Notes: a model not told the origin generated them from the letters alone. DNA of 10,301 nucleotides from Deltaproteobacteria bacterium (GCA_020440745.1 JAGRNM010000033.1:1-10301), one strand, 5' to 3'. Positions 1 through 5,958 are shown, numbered from the stretch's first letter. Numbers and translations are program-made.

Positions 1-869
1 ATCCCAGCAGCAGCTGCTGCATTAGTCACGATAGCAATACGACCAATATCTCCTGCTACTGCAGCCATAGTAGAACCAGGATTAAAACCAAACCAACCCA
101 ACCAAAGAATCATTGCTCCTAAGGTAGCCAAAGACATACTGTGTCCTGGAATAGCATGGACCTTTCCGTCTTTATACTTACCCTTACGAGGGCCTAGCAA
201 GATACAGCCCACTAAAGCTGCCCAACCTCCAACAGAATGCACTACGGTCGAACCAGCAAAGTCCCAAAAACCTTTTCCTGCTAACCAACCGCCTCCCCAG
301 ATCCAGTGACCACTGGTAGGATAAATAAGCGCTACCAAGATCAAACTAAAGACTAAGAAGGAAACAAACTTAATACGCTCAGCCACTACACCGGAAACAA
401 TTGTAGCCGCGGTGGCTGCAAAAACCAGTTGGAAGAAAAACTTAATATCCAAAGGAACCGTAGCCCACTTAATAGCGGAATAAACACCCTGGTAAGCATC
501 ACCCGTAGCTGGTGAATTATCCAAGCCAGAGAGCACCCAAAGACCTTGGTGCCCAATCCAGGGGCTACCGTCACCAAACATCAAACCCCAACCAATCACC
601 CAAAAACTAATACTGGCCATAGCAAAGACAGCAAAGTTTTTAGCTAGGATATTGACAGTGTTTTTAGACTGACACAAACCGGCTTCCAACATTCCAAAGC
701 CTGTGTTCATAAAAAACACCATCATGCCGGCTACCATTACCCAAATGGAGTCAGCCATAACCTTGAGTTCTTCTCCACTAGGGCCTTCCGCCTTGGCTGA
801 CCAAGGAATCAAAACCATAATGGCAATCAGAAAGACCAAGCCTAAAGAGGCTTTCCATCGTTTCATCAT
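1..869 (-). CDS. amt: Ammonium transporter (Amt family), 3' end outside window
   Basis: This is a partial inner-membrane ammonium channel that runs off the left edge of the window; about 289 N-terminal residues are present. Residues 1-27 form a signal peptide (basic start, long hydrophobic core, cleavage after AKA), as in E. coli AmtB. The body has repeated hydrophobic helices. It contains GFGMLEAG followed by SKNTVNILAKN, which resembles the plant/cyanobacterial AMT1 style more than the AmtB version. Family residues are visible: a Trp in HWIWGGG, then DFAGSTVVH, in which Asp and His sit 8 apart as D160 and H168 do in AmtB. That His, near residue 211, is the first of the pore twin histidines; the second lies beyond the window. 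LGPRKG follows. Two adjacent ATGs occur: the one at 869 lies 3 nt and the one at 866 lies 6 nt from the GGAGG, so 866 may be the true start. The gene is divergent from its neighbour and has a sigma-54 promoter, suggesting nitrogen control. Family assignment is firm; the exact subfamily is not. Confidence 0.95.
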   Translation of the reverse strand, partial: MMKRWKASLGLVFLIAIMVLIPWSAKAEGPSGEELKVMADSIWVMVAGMMVFFMNTGFGMLEAGLCQSKNTVNILAKNFAVFAMASISFWVIGWGLMFGDGSPWIGHQGLWVLSGLDNSPATGDAYQGVYSAIKWATVPLDIKFFFQLVFAATAATIVSGVVAERIKFVSFLVFSLILVALIYPTSGHWIWGGGWLAGKGFWDFAGSTVVHSVGGWAALVGCILLGPRKGKYKDGKVHAIPGHSMSLATLGAMILWLGWFGFNPGSTMAAVAGDIGRIAIVTNAAAAAG

Positions 870-871
870 TT

Positions 872-879
872 TCCTCCTT
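872..879 (-). promoter_or_regulatory. Strong Shine-Dalgarno of amt
   Basis: Read on the minus strand this is AAGGAGGA, one of only two strong ribosome binding sites in the window. It lies 3 nt from the first ATG and 6 nt from the second; the longer spacing is the more usual one and favours the second ATG (866). Confidence 0.8.
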
Positions 880-932
880 AAATTAAATAACACCCAAGAA
901 AAGTCTCGAATGTTTAATACGGTTAAAAAGAG

Positions 933-980
933 GAAGCTTAAAGCTTCATACCTAAAAAGCGAGCCAGTCTTTCTGAAGAC
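933..980 (-). other. Two small hairpins in the predicted amt leader
   Basis: Two dyads lie in the roughly 125-nt leader implied by the sigma-54 site. One is GAAGCTT-A-AAGCTTC at 933-947, a perfect 7+1+7. The other is GTCTT-TCTG-AAGAC at 967-980, a 5-bp stem with a tetraloop. Neither is followed by a proper U-tract, so they do not look like an attenuator. They may stabilise the leader or be chance. Confidence 0.3.
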
Positions 981-1005
981 CGAACTCTTTAGCCAATAAG
1001 AACTA

Positions 1006-1023
1006 AAGCAAAAAAAATGCCAA
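1006..1023 (-). promoter_or_regulatory. Sigma-54 (RpoN) promoter of amt
   Basis: On the minus strand the sequence is TTGGCA, then a T-run, then TTTGCTT. The diagnostic GG (1021-1020) and GC (1009-1008) are separated by exactly 10 nt, which is the invariant -24/-12 spacing, and the flanking bases match the YTGGCA and TTGCW consensus. The implied start of transcription is near 996, leaving a leader of about 125 nt before the amt ATG. Nitrogen-responsive RpoN control of amt genes is well known in Gram-negative bacteria, so motif and gene agree. No good sigma-70 alternative was seen on this strand. Confidence 0.75.
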
Positions 1024-1093
1024 AAGAACTTTTAATTTTCTTTTATAAAAATTAACTACTTAAACAAGTGTCTCCATCAAAATTTAGTTGTCA

Positions 1094-1132
1094 TTGATTA
1101 ATAATTAAACAAATTGATTAATATTTAATCAA
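1094..1132 (-). promoter_or_regulatory. Tandem 19-bp palindromes, putative enhancer/operator
   Basis: Two 19-bp dyads lie one base apart. The right one (1114-1132) is perfect, TTGATTAA-N3-TTAATCAA. The left one (1094-1112) is TTGATTAA-N3-TTAAACAA, with one mismatch. The centres (1103 and 1123) are 20 bp apart, about two helical turns, and lie about 107 and 127 bp upstream of the predicted sigma-54 start. That is the usual placement for tandem sites of an NtrC-like activator. The sequence is not the enterobacterial NtrC consensus (GCAC-N-GTGC type), and the spacing does not fit an FNR box. It could instead act on the divergent gene at 1197. Binding protein unknown. Confidence 0.5.
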
Positions 1133-1153
1133 AAACCTCTTTTGACTTATTGC

Positions 1154-1182
1154 TTGCACCTAAGAACAAGAGCTGACTTAAT
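1154..1182 (+). promoter_or_regulatory. Possible sigma-70 promoter for the 1197 gene
   Basis: TTGCAC (1154-1159), a 17-bp spacer, then CTTAAT (1177-1182). Both boxes are partial matches. Transcription would begin near 1189, only about 8 nt before the ATG, giving a near-leaderless message, which fits the absence of a Shine-Dalgarno there. Weak call. Confidence 0.3.
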
Positions 1183-1196
1183 AAGCCATTGCTCAG

Positions 1197-2006
1197 ATGA
1201 AGAAAAAAATTAAAGTCCAAGAAGTCTTTGACTATTTAAATGCCTTTGCCCCCATGGATCTGGCTGAAACTTGGGACAGCGTTGGGCTACAAACCGGTGA
1301 CCTTAACAAAGAAGTCCAAGGCATCTTAATCAGTCTAGACCCTACTGAAGCTGTATTATGGGAAGCCGCTGAAAAAGGCGCCAACACCTTAATCACGCAC
1401 CACCCTTTATTATTAAAACCTCTCAAAGTGTTAGACAATAGCAGTATTGCTTCCCGCTTAGCTCGCTTGTCTGTGCTTTTAGACTTAAATATTTTAAGCT
1501 TTCATACCAATCTAGACGCCACTCGAGGTGGACTCAATGATGTACTAGCCCAAAAAATTGGACTTAAGCAAACTCAAGCCATGATACCTAATCCTAAAAA
1601 TCCAAAAGTAGGCTTAGGCCGTTTAGGCAAAGTCCCCACACAAAGTTTGGAGAGCCTGATTAAAAAACTACAAAAAAGCTTAAAGCTAAAAAACCTACGT
1701 TACACCGGCGATTTAAAACAAAAAATTCATGATGTAGGTGTCATGACCGGATCAGGCGGCGCTTATTTTAAAGAAGCTAAAGAAGCAGGTGCTCAAGTTT
1801 TAATAACAGGAGATGTCAAATACCATCACGCCTTGGACGCGCAGCAAGAAAACATTGCTTTAATTGACATCGGTCACTTCCACGGTGAATTTCCTATGAT
1901 TAAACTCTTAGCAGACTTATTAAAAAAATGGGCCAAACAGAAAAAACTAAAACTTAAAATAGAAGAAAGCTTAAGCCAACAAGATCCCTTTCATTTTTTC
2001 TCTTGA
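1197..2006 (+). CDS. NIF3/YbgI-family dinuclear metal-centre protein
   Basis: A 269-residue protein of the NIF3/DUF34 family, a toroidal hexamer with a two-metal site. Databases often label it 'GTP cyclohydrolase 1 type 2', but the physiological role is unsettled. All five expected metal ligands are visible: His68-His69 in THHPLL, Asp107 in HTNLDA, and His227/Glu231 in GHFHGE, with the same H-x3-E spacing as E. coli YbgI. Other family marks are WDSVGLQTGD at 26-35 and TGDVKYHHALDA. The length matches the short form without the large central insert of Bacillus YqfO-type proteins. The N-terminus fits the family, so the ATG at 1197 is right although no Shine-Dalgarno precedes it. It is divergent from amt across a 327-bp gap. 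The next gene starts 26 bp downstream, so the two are probably co-transcribed. Confidence 0.9.
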   Translation: MKKKIKVQEVFDYLNAFAPMDLAETWDSVGLQTGDLNKEVQGILISLDPTEAVLWEAAEKGANTLITHHPLLLKPLKVLDNSSIASRLARLSVLLDLNILSFHTNLDATRGGLNDVLAQKIGLKQTQAMIPNPKNPKVGLGRLGKVPTQSLESLIKKLQKSLKLKNLRYTGDLKQKIHDVGVMTGSGGAYFKEAKEAGAQVLITGDVKYHHALDAQQENIALIDIGHFHGEFPMIKLLADLLKKWAKQKKLKLKIEESLSQQDPFHFFS

Positions 2007-2032
2007 AGTCATCCTAATTAATAAAAAAAACT

Positions 2033-2848
2033 ATGAGCTCGACTTTACAAAAACCCATTCTTAAAGCCCTCCACCTAGCTGGCAAAGGGGTCGAGAAAGC
2101 TGCTTTTATTATTAAAAAAGCCGAAAAAAAATTTCCCTTCACCAAAATCAAAAAAAGCTTAGGCAAAAAAACACAAAACAAACCCACCGGCCTAGAAGAT
2201 AAACAAGGCCAAGACTTTGCTCGTATTGATTGGGAAGAAGAACAACTCCAACGCCTGCTTAGCCAGGCCGAAGAAGAATATATTCTACGCCTAATGCCAA
2301 ACCTAGAAGGAAAGTGTGTTCTACTTTTGAGCACAGCTCCCAATGATTATGCTAAAAATATCCAAAGCAAAAACCCACTTAGTTTTTTAGAAATCGACGT
2401 ACGCAAAAACCCGCCAGACAACATCCACCCCTCTGTTCCTAATCACCCTATCATCCTAGCCTCCATCCAACAACTACCCCTTCATCCTCAAAGCGCTGAC
2501 CTAATCCTTTTTCCTTCAGCACTCGCTTGGAGAAAAGACCTAAACCAAGTGCTCCACGAAGCCACAAGAATACTCAAAAAAAACGGACGTCTCATTCTTT
2601 CTACTGTTCATCCTTATTTTGAATACCTTTTACAACCAAGAGAAGGCTTCCTAAGAAGTCTTTCCGAACTCCATCAAGAATTTCAAAAATATGGCTTTTT
2701 TGTAGACCAAATCAACGAAGCTTCGGTAAGCGCTATGCTCAACCAACTTAAACTACCCCGAAGCCTCAAAGAAAAACTCAAAGGCTTCCCAGGCCTGCCC
2801 GTAGTTTTATTAATGCGAGGTATTTTAATTAAAAAAGAAGAAAAATAA
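2033..2848 (+). CDS. Class I methyltransferase-like protein with eroded SAM motif
   Basis: A 271-residue soluble protein. The first 65 residues or so are very lysine-rich. Residues from about 85 follow the layout of BioC/Methyltransf_11-type Rossmann methyltransferases. The best match is the second half: LPLHPQSADLILFPSALAW (148-166) corresponds to the 'LPF-SFDLV-S-A-W' strand, and RILKKNGRLILST (179-191) to the 'VLKPGG-L--S' strand. Motif I, normally a glycine-rich V-D-GCG-G loop that binds SAM, reads VLLLSTAPND (96-105) and lacks all the glycines. The protein may therefore not bind SAM in the usual way, or may be a structural paralogue like some mitochondrial assembly factors. Substrate unknown. 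No Shine-Dalgarno; the ATG follows an A-run. It probably shares a transcript with the NIF3-family gene. Confidence 0.65.
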   Translation: MSSTLQKPILKALHLAGKGVEKAAFIIKKAEKKFPFTKIKKSLGKKTQNKPTGLEDKQGQDFARIDWEEEQLQRLLSQAEEEYILRLMPNLEGKCVLLLSTAPNDYAKNIQSKNPLSFLEIDVRKNPPDNIHPSVPNHPIILASIQQLPLHPQSADLILFPSALAWRKDLNQVLHEATRILKKNGRLILSTVHPYFEYLLQPREGFLRSLSELHQEFQKYGFFVDQINEASVSAMLNQLKLPRSLKEKLKGFPGLPVVLLMRGILIKKEEK

Positions 2849-2950
2849 TATGGCCGATGTTCTTAAAAGCCCGCTTAACATCAACAAAAATTTTAAACAG
2901 GGCCTTCTTTAAAAGTTAAAAAACTTAAATCTAAGACCTAGGATCAACTT

Positions 2951-3478
2951 ATGATGGATTCTTTTAGCCAAAAACCAGTCGGAGCCCAAGCCTTAGGCAG
3001 TGACCCCAAAAAAGCAGACCCCATCGAAAAAATTTTACTAGAACGTCTACTTAAATTACCCATCTTAGCCCGCCCTGTAGGCAACTACAGACCTGCTTTA
3101 AAAGCAGGTAAACAACTTTATTTAAGCGGACAACTACCCTTAATTGATAATAGCTTACGTAATTTTACAGGTCGCTTAGGTCGAGAAATCAGCCTGGAAG
3201 CAGGACAAAAAGCCGCGCAAATTTGCACCCTCAATGCCTTGGCTTGGGTCAAACAAGAACTAGGCGGCTTAGATAAAGTCAAACAAGTGATTAAACTTAC
3301 CGGTTATGTTTCGGGCATGCCTGGATTTAAAGACCAAGCTAAAGTCCTTAACGGAGCTAGCGAACTCTTAGTAGCCCTTTACGGAGAAGCAGGCCGACAT
3401 ACACGCAGCGCAGTAGGAGTAACCGATCTTCCCCTAGGCGCTTGTGTAGAAATCGAATACCTATTTGAAGTTAAATAA
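2951..3478 (+). CDS. RidA/YjgF/YER057c/UK114-family protein
   Basis: A 175-residue protein of the Rid superfamily of small trimers, some of which hydrolyse reactive enamine/imine intermediates from PLP enzymes. The core starts near residue 40 with PVGNYRPALKAGKQLYLSGQLP. It continues through GLDKVKQVIKLTGYVSGMPGF and NGASELLVALYGEAGRHTRSAVGV, and ends in LPLGACVEIEYLFEV. This wording fits the roughly 150-residue subgroup resembling cd02199 rather than classical RidA. The arginine equivalent to RidA Arg105 is kept (Arg152). The first 24 residues or so look like an extension with no family counterpart. No better internal ATG exists apart from Met2, and a weak AGGA lies 7 nt before the start. 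The gene follows the methyltransferase-like gene after 102 bp with no clear promoter or terminator between. Family firm, substrate unknown. Confidence 0.88.
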   Translation: MMDSFSQKPVGAQALGSDPKKADPIEKILLERLLKLPILARPVGNYRPALKAGKQLYLSGQLPLIDNSLRNFTGRLGREISLEAGQKAAQICTLNALAWVKQELGGLDKVKQVIKLTGYVSGMPGFKDQAKVLNGASELLVALYGEAGRHTRSAVGVTDLPLGACVEIEYLFEVK

Positions 3479-3499
3479 GATTCTATAAAAATATTTAAT

Positions 3500-3528
3500 G
3501 TTTAGAAAGTTCTAAACGTTTTAATTTT
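3500..3528 (+). terminator. AT-rich hairpin after the RidA-family gene
   Basis: A perfect inverted repeat, GTTTAGAA-AG-TTCTAAAC (3500-3517), begins 21 bp after the RidA-family stop codon and is followed by a T-rich but interrupted tract (GTTTTAATTTT). It is a plausible weak intrinsic terminator for the 1197-3478 genes. Its tight loop and low GC also allow it to be an operator-like palindrome. Confidence 0.4.
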
Positions 3529-3676
3529 ATGAACCGGGATTCATTTTTTATTTGCATTTTTTTGCTGGATAGAGACAATGCTTCATTACTGGACTGTTCT
3601 TTAATAATGAGGAAGATTTAGAGAAGCCTTTTCTGATAGCGGCTTTTAAGAAGTGGGAATTTAAATAACAACTATT

Positions 3677-3740
3677 AAACTCTTCTTTATAAGTCTCTTT
3701 AAAAAACGACTATTTTTTTAAAGAGGAGAAAGAGTTTTTT
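3677..3740 (+). terminator. Large hairpin with U-run, terminator-like
   Basis: A perfect 12-bp inner stem, CTCTTTAAAAAA (3695-3706) with TTTTTTAAAGAG (3714-3725), has a 7-nt loop. It is enclosed by outer arms AAACTCTT (3677-3684) and AAGAGTTT (3730-3737), and TTTTTT (3735-3740) follows. The shape is that of an intrinsic terminator. It sits about 200 bp after the nearest upstream gene, so it would end either a long read-through transcript or an unannotated small RNA. Confidence 0.45.
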
Positions 3741-3927
3741 ACTTTAAGCCCAAGGAAAGAGTCTCTAAACATTAAATTAAATAGACAAAGCTAATAAGCC
3801 TCTTAAAAAAAACTTAATTTAATTTTTAATTTTAATTAAGATAGAGGGCTTTAAACTTTTAAAATTTTAACCAAAAAAATTTCCTAAACCCAAGGCTTCA
3901 GGGCAGGTAATTTTTTTTAATATAAAC

Positions 3928-3956
3928 TTGACACACTGCGCACGAGACGTTTAAGG
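3928..3956 (+). promoter_or_regulatory. Sigma-70-type promoter of the porin gene
   Basis: A perfect -35 box TTGACA (3928-3933), a 17-bp spacer and TTAAGG (3951-3956) as a poor -10. The -35 and spacing are convincing and the -10 is not. An AT-rich stretch lies just upstream, as in strong promoters. The transcript would start near 3963 and carry a leader of about 57 nt. Confidence 0.5.
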
Positions 3957-3995
3957 ATGCGCTCTTCTGACGTAGTGGACCTATTGGACCTTAAA
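3950..3995 (+). repeat. Inverted and direct repeats around the porin leader
   Basis: TTTAAGG (3950-3956, overlapping the proposed -10) is mirrored by CCTTAAA (3989-3995). Between them TGGACCT occurs twice with a 9-bp period (3976-3982 and 3985-3991). These could form an operator for a regulator of the porin or a leader fold. Significance is uncertain. Confidence 0.3.
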
Positions 3996-4004
3996 AAAAT
4001 GAAG

Positions 4005-4010
4005 AAGGAG
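4005..4010 (+). promoter_or_regulatory. Strong Shine-Dalgarno that fixes the porin start
   Basis: AAGGAG lies 9 nt before the ATG at 4020. It settles the start: the frame stays open upstream to an ATG at 3957, but only the start at 4020 has this site and puts the signal peptide at the N-terminus. Confidence 0.85.
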
Positions 4011-4019
4011 AAACCTATC

Positions 4020-5138
4020 ATGAAAAAACGAAGTCTTGCGATTGGCTTATGTGCCTTATCGCTAAGTATGATGGCTAGCAGCCAAGTGCAGGCCGCTGAA
4101 ATCAGCATGTCTGGACTAGCCGCTACCGTGATTACTCAACACGACAGTAACTTTGGAGCCGTAAGCGCTGATACTCGCGACGGTCTCTTTAACCACTTCC
4201 GCGGCACAGCAGCCTTGGCTAACGAAAGCGATCTCTACATGACTGGTGAGATCGAGTTAAACGCCAAGCAAGAGTTTGGTGATTCTTACTCTCTAAACCT
4301 AGCCGCCGAATTTTATGGTTTTAACAGCAGCGGCGCGGGTCCTGATGTAACCGTACAAGAAGCTTACTTTGCTCTTGGAGTAGGCAATGGCTTGATCAAA
4401 GTTGGTCAATTTGATGCCTTCGCCGGTGTTCAAGATAACAACGTACAAAACAACATCAGCCTTGATTATAACGTAGTATTCACCTACTTTACTCCTGTGA
4501 GCCTTGTGGGTGGTATGGGTACTTGGAACTTTGGCATGGACGAGCGTCACAGCTTTGACGTTGCCATTGTTAACCGCCTCTATCCTGGTGGTTTTGGTAC
4601 CGTTACTAACGTTAGTGGTAACACCGCTGCCGGTGGCCGTAGTGCTGGTGACTCCATCTATCCTTCTGGTTTAATCCGTTACGGCTTTAACAAATGGGGT
4701 GAAGAAGGTGCTGGTACCTTCGGTATCTCCGTTGGTGGTGGCTTAGAAAATCCCGGAAGCGACAGCGACATCACCCTATTGGGCGTGGTGGACTTACATG
4801 CTCCTTTCGGCAATCACCTTATCCAATTTGAAGGTGCCGTACTTTACAATGACTCTGCTACTAGCTCTTTAGCCTACGGTGCTAACGCTCTTTATGGCTA
4901 TCAATGGGCAGACACTGGTTGGGGTTTCTTTGTTGATGCCGGTGCTATCTTAGATAGCGATGCTATCATGACTGGCAGCGACCAAACCATCATTGATGGA
5001 AACCTTGGTTTCAGCTACAACCTAACCGACAATATGGACCTCAAGATGCAAGCTGGTGCTAACTACCACTTGATCTCTGGTTCTGATAACGCTCTTGGTT
5101 ATGGCGGAGCCATCGGTTTGACAGTTAAAACTAACTAA
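4020..5138 (+). CDS. Predicted outer-membrane beta-barrel porin-like protein
   Basis: A 372-residue precursor. Residues 1-25 are a clear Sec signal peptide (MKKR start, hydrophobic core, cleavage after VQA). The mature part lacks hydrophobic helices and is rich in Gly, Asn, Asp and aromatic residues in short alternating strands, typical of an outer-membrane barrel. VQEAYFALGVGNGLIKVGQF followed by a YFTP segment resembles the BBP2/OmpL-like porin families. It would let small solutes cross the outer membrane; selectivity cannot be told. Codon use differs from the neighbours: Asn is almost always AAC and Gly mostly GGT/GGC, as expected of a very highly expressed gene. It has its own promoter, strong ribosome site and terminator, so it is probably a single-gene unit. 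The C-terminus ends LTVKTN and lacks the usual terminal aromatic residue. Barrel nature is likely; the exact family is uncertain. Confidence 0.75.
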   Translation: MKKRSLAIGLCALSLSMMASSQVQAAEISMSGLAATVITQHDSNFGAVSADTRDGLFNHFRGTAALANESDLYMTGEIELNAKQEFGDSYSLNLAAEFYGFNSSGAGPDVTVQEAYFALGVGNGLIKVGQFDAFAGVQDNNVQNNISLDYNVVFTYFTPVSLVGGMGTWNFGMDERHSFDVAIVNRLYPGGFGTVTNVSGNTAAGGRSAGDSIYPSGLIRYGFNKWGEEGAGTFGISVGGGLENPGSDSDITLLGVVDLHAPFGNHLIQFEGAVLYNDSATSSLAYGANALYGYQWADTGWGFFVDAGAILDSDAIMTGSDQTIIDGNLGFSYNLTDNMDLKMQAGANYHLISGSDNALGYGGAIGLTVKTN

Positions 5139-5162
5139 TCAAATCGCAAGTTTTGTTATTTC

Positions 5163-5200
5163 AAAAAACCCGAGGGCTAAAAAGCTCTCGGGTTTTTTTT
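5163..5200 (+). terminator. Intrinsic terminator of the porin gene
   Basis: A GC-rich 10-bp stem with one G-U pair, CCCGAGGGCT-AAAA-AGCTCTCGGG (5169-5192), is followed by eight T (5193-5200) and preceded by six A, so it could work in both directions. It begins 30 bp after the porin stop codon. This is the best terminator in the window. Confidence 0.95.
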
Positions 5201-5221
5201 ATTCTATTTTTGAGAACCTAG

Positions 5222-5298
5222 GAGGGCTTGCTCTCGAGACTGCATCCACCTTGGATTAAACCTTACTAAAAGACTTTTCATTTTAATAAAGAAGTCTT
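5222..5298 (+). repeat. Dyads upstream of tmk
   Basis: GAGGGC-TT-GCTCTC (5222-5235) re-uses the arm sequences of the terminator at 5169-5192 but has no T-run. Further on, AAGACTT (5270-5276) and AAGTCTT (5292-5298) form a 7-bp stem with a 15-nt loop just before tmk. They may belong to the leader or control region of the tmk operon. I could not pick out a convincing -35/-10 pair here. Confidence 0.3.
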
Positions 5299-5313
5299 AA
5301 AGCCTAAGACCAC

Positions 5314-5955
5314 ATGGCACTTTTTATTACCTTAGAAGGCATTGAAGGCTCAGGCAAATCTACCCAAACTAAGCTTTTGGCCCAAGCCTTAGAAAAGCAG
5401 GGGGCCTCTCCCCTCGTCACTCGAGAACCGGGCGGGTCTCTCTTAGGACAGGACTTAAGAAAAATCCTAGTCCAAGGTAAACCAGGAGACCTCAGTAAGG
5501 AGGCCGAACTTTTTCTTTATTTAGCCGACCGGGCCCAACATGTGGATAGAGTTATCAAACCTGCCCTTGCCAGTGATAAAATCGTGCTTTGTGACCGCTT
5601 TACTGATTCTACCTTAGCCTATCAAGGCTATGCCAGGGGACTTGATTTAGAAAATTTAAAGCACTTAAACCTTCAAGCAACCCAGGGTCTTCAGCCCGAT
5701 CTAAGCTTCTTACTAGACTGCCCTGCAGAAGTGGGACTAAAACGGTCTCACCAACGTTTAGAAAAAGAACTTAGTTCAGAAAGCCGTTTTGAAAAAGAAG
5801 ACTTAAGCTTCCACCAAAAAGTGCGAGAAGGTTTTTTAAAACTAGCCCAATCCGAAAACCAAAGGTTTGTCATTGTCGACGGCCAAAAAGATCCAGAATT
5901 ATTGCACCAGATATTAATCCAGGAAGTTCAAAAAAGACTTTCTACAAAAAAATAA
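5314..5955 (+). CDS. tmk: Thymidylate kinase (dTMP kinase)
   Basis: Cytoplasmic enzyme that phosphorylates dTMP to dTDP with ATP, an essential step in dTTP supply. At 213 residues it has normal length. The P-loop is GIEGSGKST (9-17). REPGG (37-41) contributes to dTMP binding. The DR motif lies in CDRFTDSTLAYQG (93-105), with Asp94-Arg95 and the Ser/Gln-Gly that contact the base. The lid follows near residue 150 with arginines and lysines (RSHQRLEK ... SRFEKE). The P-loop has no arginine, so as in the E. coli type the catalytic basic residues would come from the lid. It has no Shine-Dalgarno, but the ATG is the only start that keeps the P-loop in its usual place. It is the first gene of a run with holB and metG; the holB ATG comes 3 nt after the tmk stop codon. 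Confidence 0.97.
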   Translation: MALFITLEGIEGSGKSTQTKLLAQALEKQGASPLVTREPGGSLLGQDLRKILVQGKPGDLSKEAELFLYLADRAQHVDRVIKPALASDKIVLCDRFTDSTLAYQGYARGLDLENLKHLNLQATQGLQPDLSFLLDCPAEVGLKRSHQRLEKELSSESRFEKEDLSFHQKVREGFLKLAQSENQRFVIVDGQKDPELLHQILIQEVQKRLSTKK

Positions 5956-5958
5956 ATA

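Larger units (their letters stand above)
3479..4019 (+). other. 541-bp gene-less, hairpin-rich region
   Basis: No convincing coding sequence lies here. From left to right it holds the hairpin at 3500-3517; a somewhat less AT-rich block (about 3530-3660) containing GAAGCC-N12-GGCTTT; a large hairpin with U-run (3677-3740); an AT-only stretch with CTTAATT/AATTAAG arms (3813-3819 and 3834-3840); a perfect TTAAAATTTTAA palindrome (3859-3870); a T-run (3911-3918); and finally the porin promoter and leader (3928 onward). It may simply be a long promoter region, or 3530-3740 may encode a small RNA ending at the large hairpin. Confidence 0.5.

Noticed and set aside
703..999. 98-codon open frame on the plus strand
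   Set aside because: It lies opposite the 5' end of amt and its leader, whose coding sequence and regulatory elements are clear. It resembles no family and has no ribosome site.
1094..1132. FNR box
   Set aside because: TTGAT and ATCAA are present in the perfect dyad but are 9 bp apart instead of 4.
2849..2950. Possible terminator or promoter between the methyltransferase-like and RidA genes
   Set aside because: Only weak A/T dyads (AAGTT/AACTT) and no credible -35/-10 pair.
3551..3566. Sigma-54-like sequence TTTGCA-T-run-GCT
   Set aside because: It lacks the GG doublet and its spacing is one base short of the required N10.
3529..3621. 30-codon open frame in the gene-less region
   Set aside because: No ribosome site, no recognisable composition, and it starts in the tail of a hairpin. 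More likely chance.
3957..4019. N-terminal extension of the porin frame
   Set aside because: The ATG at 3957 lies at the promoter -10 and would hide the signal peptide. The ATG at 4020 has a strong AAGGAG and a standard Sec signal.
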